From Meiothermus sp. (GTDB taxonomy: Bacteria > Deinococcota > Deinococci > Deinococcales > Thermaceae), in the NCBI RefSeq assembly GCF_025056915.1, contig NZ_JANWVH010000009.1, positions 1-54,539 of the forward strand: a stretch of DNA of 54,539 nt. The letters are read 5' to 3'. The notes under the pieces are model-generated. The model saw nothing but the letters and a program-made list of their open reading frames with translations. It was not told the DNA's origin and made no database searches. A program made the position numbers and the translations under genes. Below, piece by piece: positions 9,567-18,412 of the stretch (its first letter is position 1; every line of letters begins with the position of its first letter).

Positions 9567-9957
9567 GTTTCACCTTTTTGCATGGTACGCCAACGAAACC
9601 TCGAGAATGGGCCACGCTGGGCTTTGCTTGTAGAAGCGCAGTGGCCTGTGTTGGGTTGTCCGGGTCCTCGGAGCTTCGATGGGCAGAGGCTCGTACTTCT
9701 GGCCAGGGAGCGAAAACCAAAGACGAAACGCCCGCGCTCGTCTAGCTGCCATTGAGTTGATACCCTCCTGGCTTGAGCACTTTACAAACTTCGGAAGCGG
9801 CGGTAGGTGGCGGTGGCCCACCGACAACGACCCACCCTCAGCTCGAGAATCGTTCGAGGTCGGTTGTACACCGAAGGTTGGCCATACTCTTCTGGCACAG
9901 CAGGCAAGGGGCTCCAGGGCCATCCTGTCCACACTATTTGGTACACTCGAGGCTCCT
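9567..9957. other. 391-base intergenic region between divergent hutH and the hydrolase gene
   Basis: No gene is supported. It must hold the divergent promoters. On the plus strand TTGTAC (9864) and CATACT (9883) are too close for a normal promoter pair, and I cannot choose a convincing one. A C/G-rich weak hairpin lies near 9805-9840. Confidence 0.5.
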
Positions 9958-10746
9958 GTGGAGCATCCTCGCATAAAAGATACCCTTGTGGAAGTTCCGG
10001 GCGGCCAGGTTTTTGTGCGGCAGTGGAACATGGGCCGTCAAAACCTGGCCCCCATCGTTTTACTGCACGACTCGCTGGGCTCGGTGGAACTCTGGCGGGG
10101 GTTTCCGGAGGCCCTGGCCCAGGCAACCGGACGAACCGTCTGGGCCTACGACCGCCTGGGTTTTGGACAGTCCTCACCGCGCCATGAACAGCCTTCCACG
10201 GCTTTCATCCTCGAGGAAGCCCGGCTCTACTTTCCGGCCATTGCCGAGCAGCTAAAGCTTGACGAGTATATCCTCTTCGGGCACAGCGTGGGAGGTGCGA
10301 TGGCCATATGCATTGCGGCCCATCGGCCCAATCGCTGCCGCGCGGTCATTACCGAGGCCGCCCAGGCGTTCGTGGAGGAACGTACCCTGGAGGGCATTCG
10401 GACTGCCCAAACCAACTTTGAAGACCCTGCCCAGTTCGCCCGGCTCACCCGCTGGCACGGCGGAAAAGCCCGCTGGGTGCTGGAGGCCTGGACGGGGGTC
10501 TGGCTCTCGCCTGCGTTTCGGGGCTGGACGCTGGAAGTCTGCCTGCCCAGGGTGCGTTGCCCCGTGCTGGCCCTTCATGGCGACCGCGACGAGTATGGCT
10601 CTGTGGCTTTTCCATCGCGAATCGTAAAAGGGGTGCAGGGCCCTGCGCGCATGGAGGTGCTGCAAAATTGTGGCCACGTCCCCCACCGGGAGCAGGAGCC
10701 CCTGGTGCTGAAGCTGGTCGAAGATTTCCTGCAAAACATTCCGTAG
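9958..10746 (+). CDS. alpha/beta hydrolase
   Basis: Serine hydrolase fold, 262 residues. The oxyanion region reads VLLHDSLGSVELW, the nucleophile elbow is FGHSVGG, an acid appears in ALHGDRDEYG, and the catalytic histidine is in NCGHVPHRE near the C-terminus, giving a complete Ser-Asp-His triad. The substrate cannot be told from sequence. No ATG is available near the conserved start; I chose GTG 9958, preceded by CGAGG with five bases of spacing, while GTG 9988 is the alternative. The longer frame back to 9679 has no family similarity. There is no signal peptide, so it is likely cytoplasmic. Confidence 0.82.
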   Translation: MEHPRIKDTLVEVPGGQVFVRQWNMGRQNLAPIVLLHDSLGSVELWRGFPEALAQATGRTVWAYDRLGFGQSSPRHEQPSTAFILEEARLYFPAIAEQLKLDEYILFGHSVGGAMAICIAAHRPNRCRAVITEAAQAFVEERTLEGIRTAQTNFEDPAQFARLTRWHGGKARWVLEAWTGVWLSPAFRGWTLEVCLPRVRCPVLALHGDRDEYGSVAFPSRIVKGVQGPARMEVLQNCGHVPHREQEPLVLKLVEDFLQNIP

Positions 10747-10779
10747 GGTTGGTGCGCTCTTCGGGTTGGTGCGCTCTTC
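10746..10779 (+). repeat. perfect 17-bp tandem duplication
   Basis: Two identical adjacent copies of GGGTTGGTGCGCTCTTC directly after the hydrolase stop codon. The second runs on into GCGCTCTTCACA, which matches the terminal sequence of the dispersed repeat family, so this may be a repeat remnant. Confidence 0.8.
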
Positions 10780-10846
10780 ACACAGGGGCGCAGGTTGAAG
10801 GGGGCGCAACCAGGATTTATGCAATTTTCGCCAAGCCCTCGGGGTG

Positions 10847-10855
10847 TGCTACTAT
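10847..10855 (+). promoter_or_regulatory. extended -10 promoter of the speD-like gene
   Basis: TGC followed by TACTAT, an extended -10 element eight bases before the GTG start, implying an essentially leaderless mRNA. The -35 region is poor, as expected for extended -10 promoters. Confidence 0.55.
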
Positions 10856-10863
10856 AAAAAGCC

Positions 10864-12304
<1,441 letters not shown>

Positions 12305-12434
12305 CCAGCGAAAACATGGCGAGGTGCGGTGGCATTGTTGCCGAAAAAATACGCTATCATTGGCCCCCGTGCCTTCCGCAGTGAGCTTCTCCGCTTGCTC
12401 AGGGCAGCTTCTGCACTTTTTCATCCACAAGCAC

Positions 12435-12440
12435 TAGAAT
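12435..12440 (+). promoter_or_regulatory. -10 box of the DsbA-like gene
   Basis: TAGAAT exactly seven bases before the ATG at 12448, with no Shine-Dalgarno sequence. Fits a leaderless transcript. The rest of 12305-12434 shows no gene. Confidence 0.55.
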
Positions 12441-12447
12441 CTAAAGC

Positions 12448-13134
12448 ATGCAAAGGACCCTTTTTGTTGCCGTTGCGCTCCTGGCAATCGTCGTAGCCGC
12501 GGTTTTGTTCCTGGTGCTCAGACCTCAACCTTCTGCAGGGGCCACCGATGCAACCCAAGGGGCCCGCTTTGTCATCGGCAACCCCGATGCCAAGGTGACT
12601 GTGGTGGACTTTTCCAACTACCTTTGCGGGCACTGCCGTGACCATTCCAACGATGTATTTCCCCTCATCAAGCGGAACTACATAGACACCGGCAAAGTTC
12701 GCTATATTTTCCGCGATTTTCCTTTTGGAGGGCAGGAAAACGTAATTCGGGCGGGCGAGGCCGCAGCCTGCGCCGCCGACAACAACCTGTACGTTGAATA
12801 CCACGAAGCCCTTTTTCGGGCTCAAACACAGTGGGCCAGCTTCAGCGGAGAAGCCCTGGACAACTACTTCGCCGACCTCGCAGGCCAGATTGGAATGGCC
12901 CCCGCAACCTTCCTGGAATGCCTTAAGTCGGGCAAAAAAAGGGCCGGGGTGCTGGCCGACCAGAAGCTGGCCAGCGACCTGGGGCTGACCGGCACCCCCA
13001 GCTTCTTTGTCAACGGTGAAAAGTACACCGGCCAGCGTTCTTACGATAGCTGGCGCGAAATTCTCGACAAGGCCCTGGCCGGTCAAGCCCCCGGCAACAA
13101 CCCAGGAGGCGCCAGCAGCCCCGCCAAGCCGTAG
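12448..13134 (+). CDS. membrane-anchored DsbA/BdbD-like thiol oxidoreductase
   Basis: Thioredoxin-fold disulfide oxidoreductase, 228 residues. Residues 5-24 are a membrane anchor (FVAVALLAIVVAAVLFLVL), placing the catalytic domain outside the cytoplasmic membrane. The active site is CGHC in NYLCGHCRDHSN near residue 59, and the cis-proline loop is GTPSFFVNGE near residue 187. An additional cysteine pair (AACAADN near residue 110 and FLECLKS near residue 155) may form a structural disulfide, as in BdbD. It likely helps form or repair disulfides in exported proteins. A glycine/proline-rich tail follows. No neighbouring dsbB/vkor gene is seen. Confidence 0.88.
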   Translation: MQRTLFVAVALLAIVVAAVLFLVLRPQPSAGATDATQGARFVIGNPDAKVTVVDFSNYLCGHCRDHSNDVFPLIKRNYIDTGKVRYIFRDFPFGGQENVIRAGEAAACAADNNLYVEYHEALFRAQTQWASFSGEALDNYFADLAGQIGMAPATFLECLKSGKKRAGVLADQKLASDLGLTGTPSFFVNGEKYTGQRSYDSWREILDKALAGQAPGNNPGGASSPAKP

Positions 13135-13154
13135 CGCCCGGCTTGGGTGGGGCT
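13117..13154 (+). terminator. hairpin over the stop codon of the DsbA-like gene
   Basis: AGCCCC..CCAAGCCG pairs with CGGCTTGG..GGGGCT around the TAG stop at 13132. Strong stem but no T-run behind it, so it may act as a mRNA 3'-end hairpin more than as a classical terminator. Confidence 0.4.
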
Positions 13155-13213
13155 AGATGCAGTTGGTCTCTTGTCGTTCGATGGAAAGCCAACCCCACCA
13201 GAGCTGTTCTAAC

Positions 13214-13397
13214 AAATCCCCTCAAAGTGACCCCTAAAGCCAGAATAGGGCTATGTAAGGTGTCATTCCGAGTGCAGCGAGGAATCCGTACGCGCTACCG
13301 TCCCCCGCATTCACCACCCCTGTAAGTATCAGATTCCTCGTCGCACTGCGTGCTCCTCGGAATGACAGCACAAATCCCCTCAAAGCGAGGCCTAAAG
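13214..13397 (+). repeat. imperfect 27-bp direct repeats flanking a palindromic element
   Basis: CAAATCCCCTCAAAG is followed in one copy (13214-13240) by TGACCCCTAAAG and in the other (13371-13397) by CGAGGCCTAAAG: three mismatches in 27 bases. They bracket the GTCATTCCGAG element exactly, and the right copy runs straight into repeat copy C. Confidence 0.8.
13261..13368. repeat. GTCATTCCGAG-type palindromic repeat element
   Basis: The left arm starts TGTCATTCCGAG and continues GCGAGGAATC; the right arm has GATTCCTCG and ends CTCGGAATGACA. The arms are complementary, so the whole unit of about 108 bases can fold into one large hairpin. The right arm is longer (an extra TCGCACTGCGTGCTC). Elements with this GTCATTCCGAG..GAGGAATC sequence are, from general knowledge, scattered through many bacterial genomes as non-autonomous repeats. 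Confidence 0.8.
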
Positions 13398-13589
13398 CGC
13401 TCTTGACATTTTATGAGCCACTCGAGTTCGAGAAAGCCTGGTTCTGAACAGAACAGTGGCGGCCTGGAAACTCGAACACATGCGTCTTTGCCCAGACGCA
13501 ACGCAGACAAGCCTGCCTCACAGGGTGAGGCACGTCTCTTTGTCCTTTCTCGTTTTCTTGGGCGGTCACGTCTGTGAAGAGCGCGATAG
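13396..13589 (-). repeat. dispersed structured intergenic repeat, copy C (full length)
   Basis: Longest copy, in reverse orientation between the convergent DsbA-like and amidase genes. Ends are AGCGCTCTTGAC and GTGAAGAGCGCG. It carries the internal hairpin GCCTCAC..GTGAGGC that is missing from copies A, D and E and only traced in B. The remaining stretch 13590-13671 has a short hairpin (ACTCGG/CCGAGT at 13645-13660) and no gene. Confidence 0.88.
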
Positions 13590-13671
13590 GTGTTACCTCG
13601 TCGTAGATTTGGCATACCACCCACCACCCACTCCCACCTTTTTTACTCGGATACCCGAGTCTGGATAACCT

Positions 13672-14847
13672 TCAGTGTGGCCCCAATAGCCGGTTCGACA
13701 GCGCAAGCAAGCCCATATCGCTCCCCCAGGGCCCCACCAGCTGCACGCCGATGGGCTTTTCACCTGGCTGTTCAACCGGCACCGAGACCACCGGCGCGCC
13801 CAGCAGGCTGGCGTAGCAGGTCAGGCTGAGGGTGCGCCAGCGGAAGGCCAGGGCTTTCTCGGGGTCTTGCAGCTCGCTCACCAACGGGGCTGAACTGGGG
13901 GTCGCGGGCAACACTACGAGCGTTCCGGGCGAAAGCCAGGCACCCATCTCGGCTTTCAGGCGCACCTGCTCGCCAAGGGCCCGCCCGATTTCGCCGGGGG
14001 TGAGCCTCGAGGCCATCTCCAGAAGCCGCCGCACATCCTCGCCCAGGCGGGGCTGCCGCGCCACGAGCCACTCCTGGTGAAAACCCCAGGCCTGCGCCCC
14101 CTGCAAGACCCGCTGGGTCTCCCGCGCCTCGGTCAGCAAGCCCAGCTTTTTCTCGTGGATGGCCAGCCCCAGGGCTTCCAGCCTTCGTGCGATGCGTTCT
14201 ACGGCGTTCTGGGCTTCCGGGGTGGCCAGCTCGAGGGCATCGCGCAGAATCACCGCCCGGTCAAACCCCACCACCGGCAGGGCCTCGGCCAGCAAAACCC
14301 TGGCAAAGCGCTCCATCACCCCTGGGTTGGCCGCCAGCAGCCCCACCGTGTCGAAGCTGGGGGCCAGCGGAACCACGCCCTGGGTGGGAATGGCCCCGTG
14401 GGTAGGGCGATAGGCGTATATCCCGCACAGCGAGGCGGGAATCCGCACCGAACCGGCGGTATCGCTGCCCAGCGCCACCGGCACCAGACCCGCCGCCACG
14501 GCGACCGCCGAACCCGAGGAGGAGCCGCCGGGAATTCCCCCCGGCACCTTGGGGTTTCCGGGCGTGCCGAAGTGGGGGTTGATGCCGGTCATGCCATAGG
14601 CCAGTTCGTGGGTGTGGGTTTTGGCCACCAGCCTCGCACCCGCTTGCTTGAGCACAGCCACGGCCCAGGCATCCTGAGTTGGAAGGCCCCAGCGTTCGGC
14701 AAAATCGGGGTTGCCCGCTGCGGTGGGCAGTCCGGCCACATCGAACAAATCCTTGGCGGCAAAGGTCTGTCCGGCCAGCGAGCCACACCCCGGCTTGAGC
14801 GGGCTGGACTCCACCCAGGCCACCACCGCTCCGTAGTTGTCGTGCAT
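13672..14847 (-). CDS. amidase (amidase-signature family)
   Basis: Hydrolyses an amide bond through a Ser-Ser-Lys triad. 391 residues, slightly short for the family. The catalytic lysine is in FAAKDLFDVAG near residue 30; the signature GGSSSGSAVAVAAG lies near residue 110, and GSDTAGSVRIPASLCG near residue 130 holds the nucleophile serine. The substrate is unknown; GatA is unlikely because the C-terminal part and context do not fit. I chose ATG 14847 over the upstream GTG 14856 because CGAGGT stands seven bases before it. It is divergent from the esterase gene, and the 178-base gap contains no other gene. Confidence 0.88.
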   Translation of the reverse strand: MHDNYGAVVAWVESSPLKPGCGSLAGQTFAAKDLFDVAGLPTAAGNPDFAERWGLPTQDAWAVAVLKQAGARLVAKTHTHELAYGMTGINPHFGTPGNPKVPGGIPGGSSSGSAVAVAAGLVPVALGSDTAGSVRIPASLCGIYAYRPTHGAIPTQGVVPLAPSFDTVGLLAANPGVMERFARVLLAEALPVVGFDRAVILRDALELATPEAQNAVERIARRLEALGLAIHEKKLGLLTEARETQRVLQGAQAWGFHQEWLVARQPRLGEDVRRLLEMASRLTPGEIGRALGEQVRLKAEMGAWLSPGTLVVLPATPSSAPLVSELQDPEKALAFRWRTLSLTCYASLLGAPVVSVPVEQPGEKPIGVQLVGPWGSDMGLLALSNRLLGPH

Positions 14848-15008
14848 CGGGCTCACCTCGTCATCCTACCAACGAGCGCACCCATTTTGTTTCGCCTGCC
14901 CATTGCGACCCGAATGCTTTTTTTCCCGGTTCCCTGCTTTCCGGAAAAAGGCCGGGGCGCGTAGGGTTGCCCTGGACAGTGTCGGGAGGCTTTCAACCGT
15001 GCACACCA

Positions 15009-15014
15009 TAGAAT
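15009..15014 (+). promoter_or_regulatory. -10 box of the esterase gene
   Basis: TAGAAT eleven bases before ATG 15026, leaving only about four to five untranslated bases; no ribosome-binding site. Confidence 0.5.
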
Positions 15015-15025
15015 GAAGGCCGGTT

Positions 15026-15985
15026 ATGGTTGAGGTACACCCCCGTTCTGTGACCTTTCACCCCCCTGCCCAGGCAAAGTTCCTGGTGGGCGACTTTACC
15101 GACTGGGACCGAAAACCCATTCCCCTGGACGGGCCGCTGACCCTCGAGTTCCCCGCCGGTGCCTACATCGAGTATGCCTTTCTGGATGCCAACCGCGAGC
15201 CTTTCCCCGACCCCGACAACCCCCACAAGGCCCAGAACCCCTGGTGGAGCTACCCCAGGGCCATCGAACTTCCGGGGTTCCGCTTTACCACGCCGCACCA
15301 ACCCTCCCGCCCGGTAGAAGTGCACCGCCACCGGCTGGAGTCGAAAGCCTTTGGCAGCACCCGCCGCTACTACGTGTTTAACCCCCAAGAACCCGCCCAG
15401 TCCACCCTGTACGTGCACGACGGCGTGGCCTACTACCGCACCGCCAGGCTGGCTGAGGTGGCCCAGGGGCTATTGGAGTTGGGCGAAATCCGGCCCGTGC
15501 GGATTGTTTTTTTGGAACCCGAAGACCGCCGCCGCGAGTACTGGTTCAGCCCCATCTACGAGCAGCACGTACTGAACGAGGTTATCCCGGCGGTGGAGGC
15601 GCACTACGGCCCCACCCCGGAACGGGGCCTGCTGGGCGCCAGCCTGGGGGGGCTGGTCTCCTGCTGGCTGGCGCTGCGCCATCCCGGGGTGTTCCAGAAG
15701 GTAGCCACCCAGTCGGCCTGCCTGACCGCAGCCCCCGATGGCGGCGACTCGTACCACGACCCCGAGTGGCTCACCGAGCAGTATCTTGCCGCCGATACCC
15801 TGCCCCTGCGCTTCTATTGCGAAACTGGCCAGATTGAGTGGCTGCTGGCCCCCAACCGCCGCTTTGCGGCCATGCTGGCCGACAAGGGCTACCCCCACGC
15901 TTACCTGGAACGCCCCTCCGGCCACAACTGGATGACCTGGCGGCAGGGGCTGGCCCCGGCCCTACAGTACCTGTTCGCAAACTGA
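15026..15985 (+). CDS. esterase of the enterochelin-esterase (Fes/IroE-like) family
   Basis: Alpha/beta hydrolase of the putative-esterase family, 319 residues. The N-terminal 90 residues look like a carbohydrate-binding-module-48 type beta sandwich (KFLVGDFTDWDRKPIPL). The catalytic part has LYVHDGVAYYRTARL, the nucleophile elbow LLGASLGGLVSCW near residue 205, an acidic residue after RFYCETGQIEW, and the histidine in SGHNWMTWRQG near residue 300. No signal peptide, so cytoplasmic. The physiological ester is unknown, and no siderophore genes accompany it. The next gene, TerC, begins 23 bases downstream but seems to have its own -10 box. Confidence 0.85.
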   Translation: MVEVHPRSVTFHPPAQAKFLVGDFTDWDRKPIPLDGPLTLEFPAGAYIEYAFLDANREPFPDPDNPHKAQNPWWSYPRAIELPGFRFTTPHQPSRPVEVHRHRLESKAFGSTRRYYVFNPQEPAQSTLYVHDGVAYYRTARLAEVAQGLLELGEIRPVRIVFLEPEDRRREYWFSPIYEQHVLNEVIPAVEAHYGPTPERGLLGASLGGLVSCWLALRHPGVFQKVATQSACLTAAPDGGDSYHDPEWLTEQYLAADTLPLRFYCETGQIEWLLAPNRRFAAMLADKGYPHAYLERPSGHNWMTWRQGLAPALQYLFAN

Positions 15986-15995
15986 GGGCAGATGA

Positions 15996-16001
15996 TAGGC
16001 T
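15996..16001 (+). promoter_or_regulatory. -10 box of the first terC gene
   Basis: TAGGCT seven bases before ATG 16009, the leaderless spacing; no ribosome-binding site. Confidence 0.45.
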
Positions 16002-16008
16002 TTAGGTT

Positions 16009-16710
16009 ATGGAGTTTGGTTCGGCTTTTGTAGCCATTCTAATCATTGTGGCCCTCGAGGCCGTTCTATCGGTGGACAACGCCATGGTGCTGGCCGTGAT
16101 GGTGCGGCCCTTGCCGGAACACCTGCGCTCGAGGGCCCTGCTCTACGGCATTATTGGGGCCTACGTGCTGCGCGGGCTGGCCTTGCTGTTTGCCACGGTC
16201 ATTATCCAGATCTGGTGGATTCAGCTTCTGGGAGGGCTTTACCTGGTCTATCTGGCGGTCAATCACATCTTTCGGCGGCAAAGCCACAGCAACGCCGACC
16301 CCGCCAGCGTTCAACAAGCCGCCGCGGCCAGTTTCTGGCGCACTGTGATCATGATCAACGTGGTTGACCTGGCCTTTGCGGTGGACTCGGTGCTGGTGGT
16401 GATTGCCTTCAGCCGCGAGTTCTGGGTGATTTTTACCGGGGTGGCCATCGGGATTCTCTTGATCCGGCTGGCCGCGGGCATCATGGTCACCATCATCGAG
16501 CGGTATCCGCGGCTCGAGACCGTGGCCTACGCGGTGGTGGGCTGGGCCGGGCTCAAGCTGATGCTGGAGGGCTGGGGGCACGGCAGCGAGGTCTGGCTGC
16601 ACCGCCCGGAGCTGGCGCTGCACCTGCCGCAGGGGTTCTTCCTGAGCATCACCCTGGCCATCCTGGTGCTGGGCAGCCTGTGGGCCTTCCGCCGTTCGTC
16701 CGAGTCCTGA
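16009..16710 (+). CDS. TerC family integral membrane protein (paralogue 1)
   Basis: TerC/Alx/MeeF-type membrane protein, 233 residues with about seven transmembrane helices. The family acidic residues in helices are present: LEAVLSVDNAMVLAVMV near residue 18 and DLAFAVDSVLVVIAF near residue 120. Family members export manganese or help load metals into secreted proteins. It shares its layout with the second TerC at 17613 but has no riboswitch of its own. It is followed after three bases by a methyltransferase gene, probably in the same transcript. Confidence 0.9.
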   Translation: MEFGSAFVAILIIVALEAVLSVDNAMVLAVMVRPLPEHLRSRALLYGIIGAYVLRGLALLFATVIIQIWWIQLLGGLYLVYLAVNHIFRRQSHSNADPASVQQAAAASFWRTVIMINVVDLAFAVDSVLVVIAFSREFWVIFTGVAIGILLIRLAAGIMVTIIERYPRLETVAYAVVGWAGLKLMLEGWGHGSEVWLHRPELALHLPQGFFLSITLAILVLGSLWAFRRSSES

Positions 16711-16713
16711 CCC

Positions 16714-17262
16714 ATGCCCAAAGACTGGGATGCCCACTACCTGCACCAGCCCCCCCTGAGCCAGCCCGCCTTTGTGGTGGCGGCCTATGCCCACCGGCTT
16801 CCGGCAGGCCCGGTGCTCGACTTAGCCGGGGGCACCGGGCGCAACGCCTTTTTTCTGGCCAGGCGGGGGCATCCGGTATTTTTGCTGGAGAAAAGCCGGG
16901 TGGCCCTCGAGTTTGTCCAGGCCGAGTCCAACCGGCACAGGCTGGGCATCTGGGCGCTGGAGGCCGACCTCGAGGCCCCCGACCCCAGCCTGCCCCCTGG
17001 CCCTTTTGCGAGCGTGGTCAACTCGTACTTCCTGCACCGTCCCCTGCTTACCCGCTTGACCGAGCGCCTTCTGCCGGGAGGCCTGGTGCTCCTGGAGGGT
17101 TTCACCGTGCAGGAAGCCGCCCGCCGGGGCAGCCTGGCGTCGCATTACTGGCAGGCAGGCGAACTCTTGCACCCGCCCTCTGGCCTGCATTTGCGGGCCT
17201 GGGCCGAGGGCTGGATGGACGGCCACCACCGCACCTGGGCCGTCTGGGAGAAGCCGGTCTGA
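16714..17262 (+). CDS. SAM-dependent methyltransferase (class I)
   Basis: Small Rossmann-fold methyltransferase of 182 residues. The SAM-binding motif I is VLDLAGGTGRNAFFLARRG near residue 35, followed by the acidic end of strand 2 (VFLLEKS) and motif II-like LEADLEAPD. It resembles TehB/thiopurine-type methyltransferases that often sit near stress or metalloid genes, but the substrate cannot be deduced. It begins three bases after the TerC stop, so it is likely co-transcribed and may be translated by coupling. Confidence 0.85.
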   Translation: MPKDWDAHYLHQPPLSQPAFVVAAYAHRLPAGPVLDLAGGTGRNAFFLARRGHPVFLLEKSRVALEFVQAESNRHRLGIWALEADLEAPDPSLPPGPFASVVNSYFLHRPLLTRLTERLLPGGLVLLEGFTVQEAARRGSLASHYWQAGELLHPPSGLHLRAWAEGWMDGHHRTWAVWEKPV

Positions 17263-17376
17263 GGCCTGCTTCAGGGGCTACGGGCCGCTTGCTGGGATAC
17301 ACACGATGGAGTGAGAGGCCGCAAGCCCCTGTTCGCTGCCTCACCGTACAGCGTGCTGGGCGTTCAAGCAAGAATG

Positions 17377-17424
17377 GCATGAGGCCCGTTCTACCCACTC
17401 GAAATGGTAGCCTCATGCGCTTTT
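17377..17424 (+). terminator. rho-independent terminator after the terC-methyltransferase unit
   Basis: GCATGAGG (17377) pairs with CCTCATGC (17411); an inner stem CTACC/GGTAG extends it; GCTTTT follows. A second small hairpin CGCTTTTC/GAAAAGCG overlaps at 17418-17438. Confidence 0.65.
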
Positions 17425-17449
17425 CATCTGGAAAAGCGTGCTACCCTGC

Positions 17450-17553
17450 GGGCGGGTTGGGGAGTAGCCACCCTTTACAGGGTTGATTAATCGTCAATAC
17501 GAAGCAGAAGCTTCCGGTTAATCTGGGCGCATTGCCCTGGTGAGACCACCACG
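17450..17553 (+). promoter_or_regulatory. yybP-ykoY manganese riboswitch aptamer
   Basis: The conserved features of the yybP-ykoY class are visible: GGGGAGTAG at 17459-17467, a variable stem (17480-17520), then GCGCATTGCCCTGG and GAGACC at 17542-17547. The class senses Mn2+ and usually precedes TerC or Mn-exporter genes, exactly the arrangement here. The 3' edge GACCACCACG is shared with the terminator stem that follows, so Mn2+ binding should prevent termination and turn the TerC gene on. Confidence 0.85.
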
Positions 17554-17584
17554 ACACGAAATGGCCGTGGTGGTTTTGTGTTGT
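17545..17584 (+). terminator. riboswitch expression-platform terminator
   Basis: ACCACCACG (17545-17553) pairs with CGTGGTGGT (17566-17574), followed by TTTTGTGTTGTTT. The 5' arm lies inside the aptamer closing region, the expected mutually exclusive design. Confidence 0.8.
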
Positions 17585-17612
17585 TTGGCCCATCCACGGC
17601 TGCGAGGTGCCC

Positions 17613-18356
17613 ATGGAACAACTTGGACAAGCGCTGATCGTCATTGGAATCCTGATTGTCCTGGAGGCAGTGCTCTCTGCCGACAACGCTATGGTGCTGG
17701 GGGTGATGGTCAGGCAACTACCCCCGCCCTGGCGGCAACGGGCCTTGTTTTATGGCATCGCAGGGGCCTACATTCTGCGTGGCCTGGCCCTGCTTTTTGC
17801 GGTGTATCTAATTCAGTTCTGGTGGATTCAGGCCCTGGGGGCCCTTTACCTGCTCTACATCGCCATCCGGCACTTCAGCAAACGGGGGCCTAAAGAAGAA
17901 GTGCGCCCACACAGTGGGCAAACCCTGACCACCGTGACCCCGCGCCAGTTCTGGAGCATTGTGGCCCAGATCGAGCTGGCCGACCTGGCCTTTGCGGTGG
18001 ACTCGGTGCTGGTGGCGGTGGCGCTCTCGGACAAGCTGTGGATCATCTTCACCGGCGTATTTATTGGCATCCTGGCCCTGCGCTTTGTGGCGGTGCTGTT
18101 TGTGGGCTTGCTGGAGAAGTACCCCCGCTTCGAGGCGGTGGCCTTTGCGGTGGTGGGCTTTGCCGGGGTCAAGCTGGCCATCGGGGGCTGGGACAAGTTC
18201 GCCAAGGAAGTCCTGGGCCGCCCCGAGTGGGTCACGGGCATAGACAAGGCCCAGTTCTCGCTCTTTATCCTGGTTGTGCTGGTGCTGGGCGCTATCTGGG
18301 CCATGAGCCAGAAGCCCAGGGCCGCTGCACCGGACAATAAGCCCACCAGGGTCTGA
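17613..18356 (+). CDS. TerC family manganese transporter, riboswitch-controlled (paralogue 2)
   Basis: Integral membrane protein of 247 residues, seven predicted helices, with the paired family motifs LEAVLSADNAMVLGVMV near residue 15 and DLAFAVDSVLVAVAL near residue 120. Because a yybP-ykoY riboswitch stands directly upstream, Mn2+ export when intracellular manganese is high is the most likely function. The start at ATG 17613 has GAGG five bases before it; the GTG at 17607 is inside that site. It is a paralogue of the TerC at 16009, and the pair may have arisen by local duplication with the methyltransferase gene left between them. Confidence 0.92.
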   Translation: MEQLGQALIVIGILIVLEAVLSADNAMVLGVMVRQLPPPWRQRALFYGIAGAYILRGLALLFAVYLIQFWWIQALGALYLLYIAIRHFSKRGPKEEVRPHSGQTLTTVTPRQFWSIVAQIELADLAFAVDSVLVAVALSDKLWIIFTGVFIGILALRFVAVLFVGLLEKYPRFEAVAFAVVGFAGVKLAIGGWDKFAKEVLGRPEWVTGIDKAQFSLFILVVLVLGAIWAMSQKPRAAAPDNKPTRV

Positions 18357-18399
18357 GCCAGGGCGCTTTTCTGCCCTCCTCGGGCCCCGGTAAATCTGG

Positions 18400-18405
18400 T
18401 AAGGT
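18400..18405 (+). promoter_or_regulatory. -10 box of the PlsY-reductase fusion gene
   Basis: TAAGGT seven bases before ATG 18413, leaderless spacing. A weak hairpin (AGGGC..GCCCT, 18359-18378) just upstream could end the terC transcript. Confidence 0.45.
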
Positions 18406-18412
18406 TGTGCCG

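Noticed and set aside
13645-13660. Hairpin ACTCGG/CCGAGT next to a T-run near the amidase stop codon
   Set aside because: The T-run lies on the wrong side: it precedes the hairpin on the plus strand and becomes an A-run for the amidase transcript, so it does not fit a rho-independent terminator in either direction.
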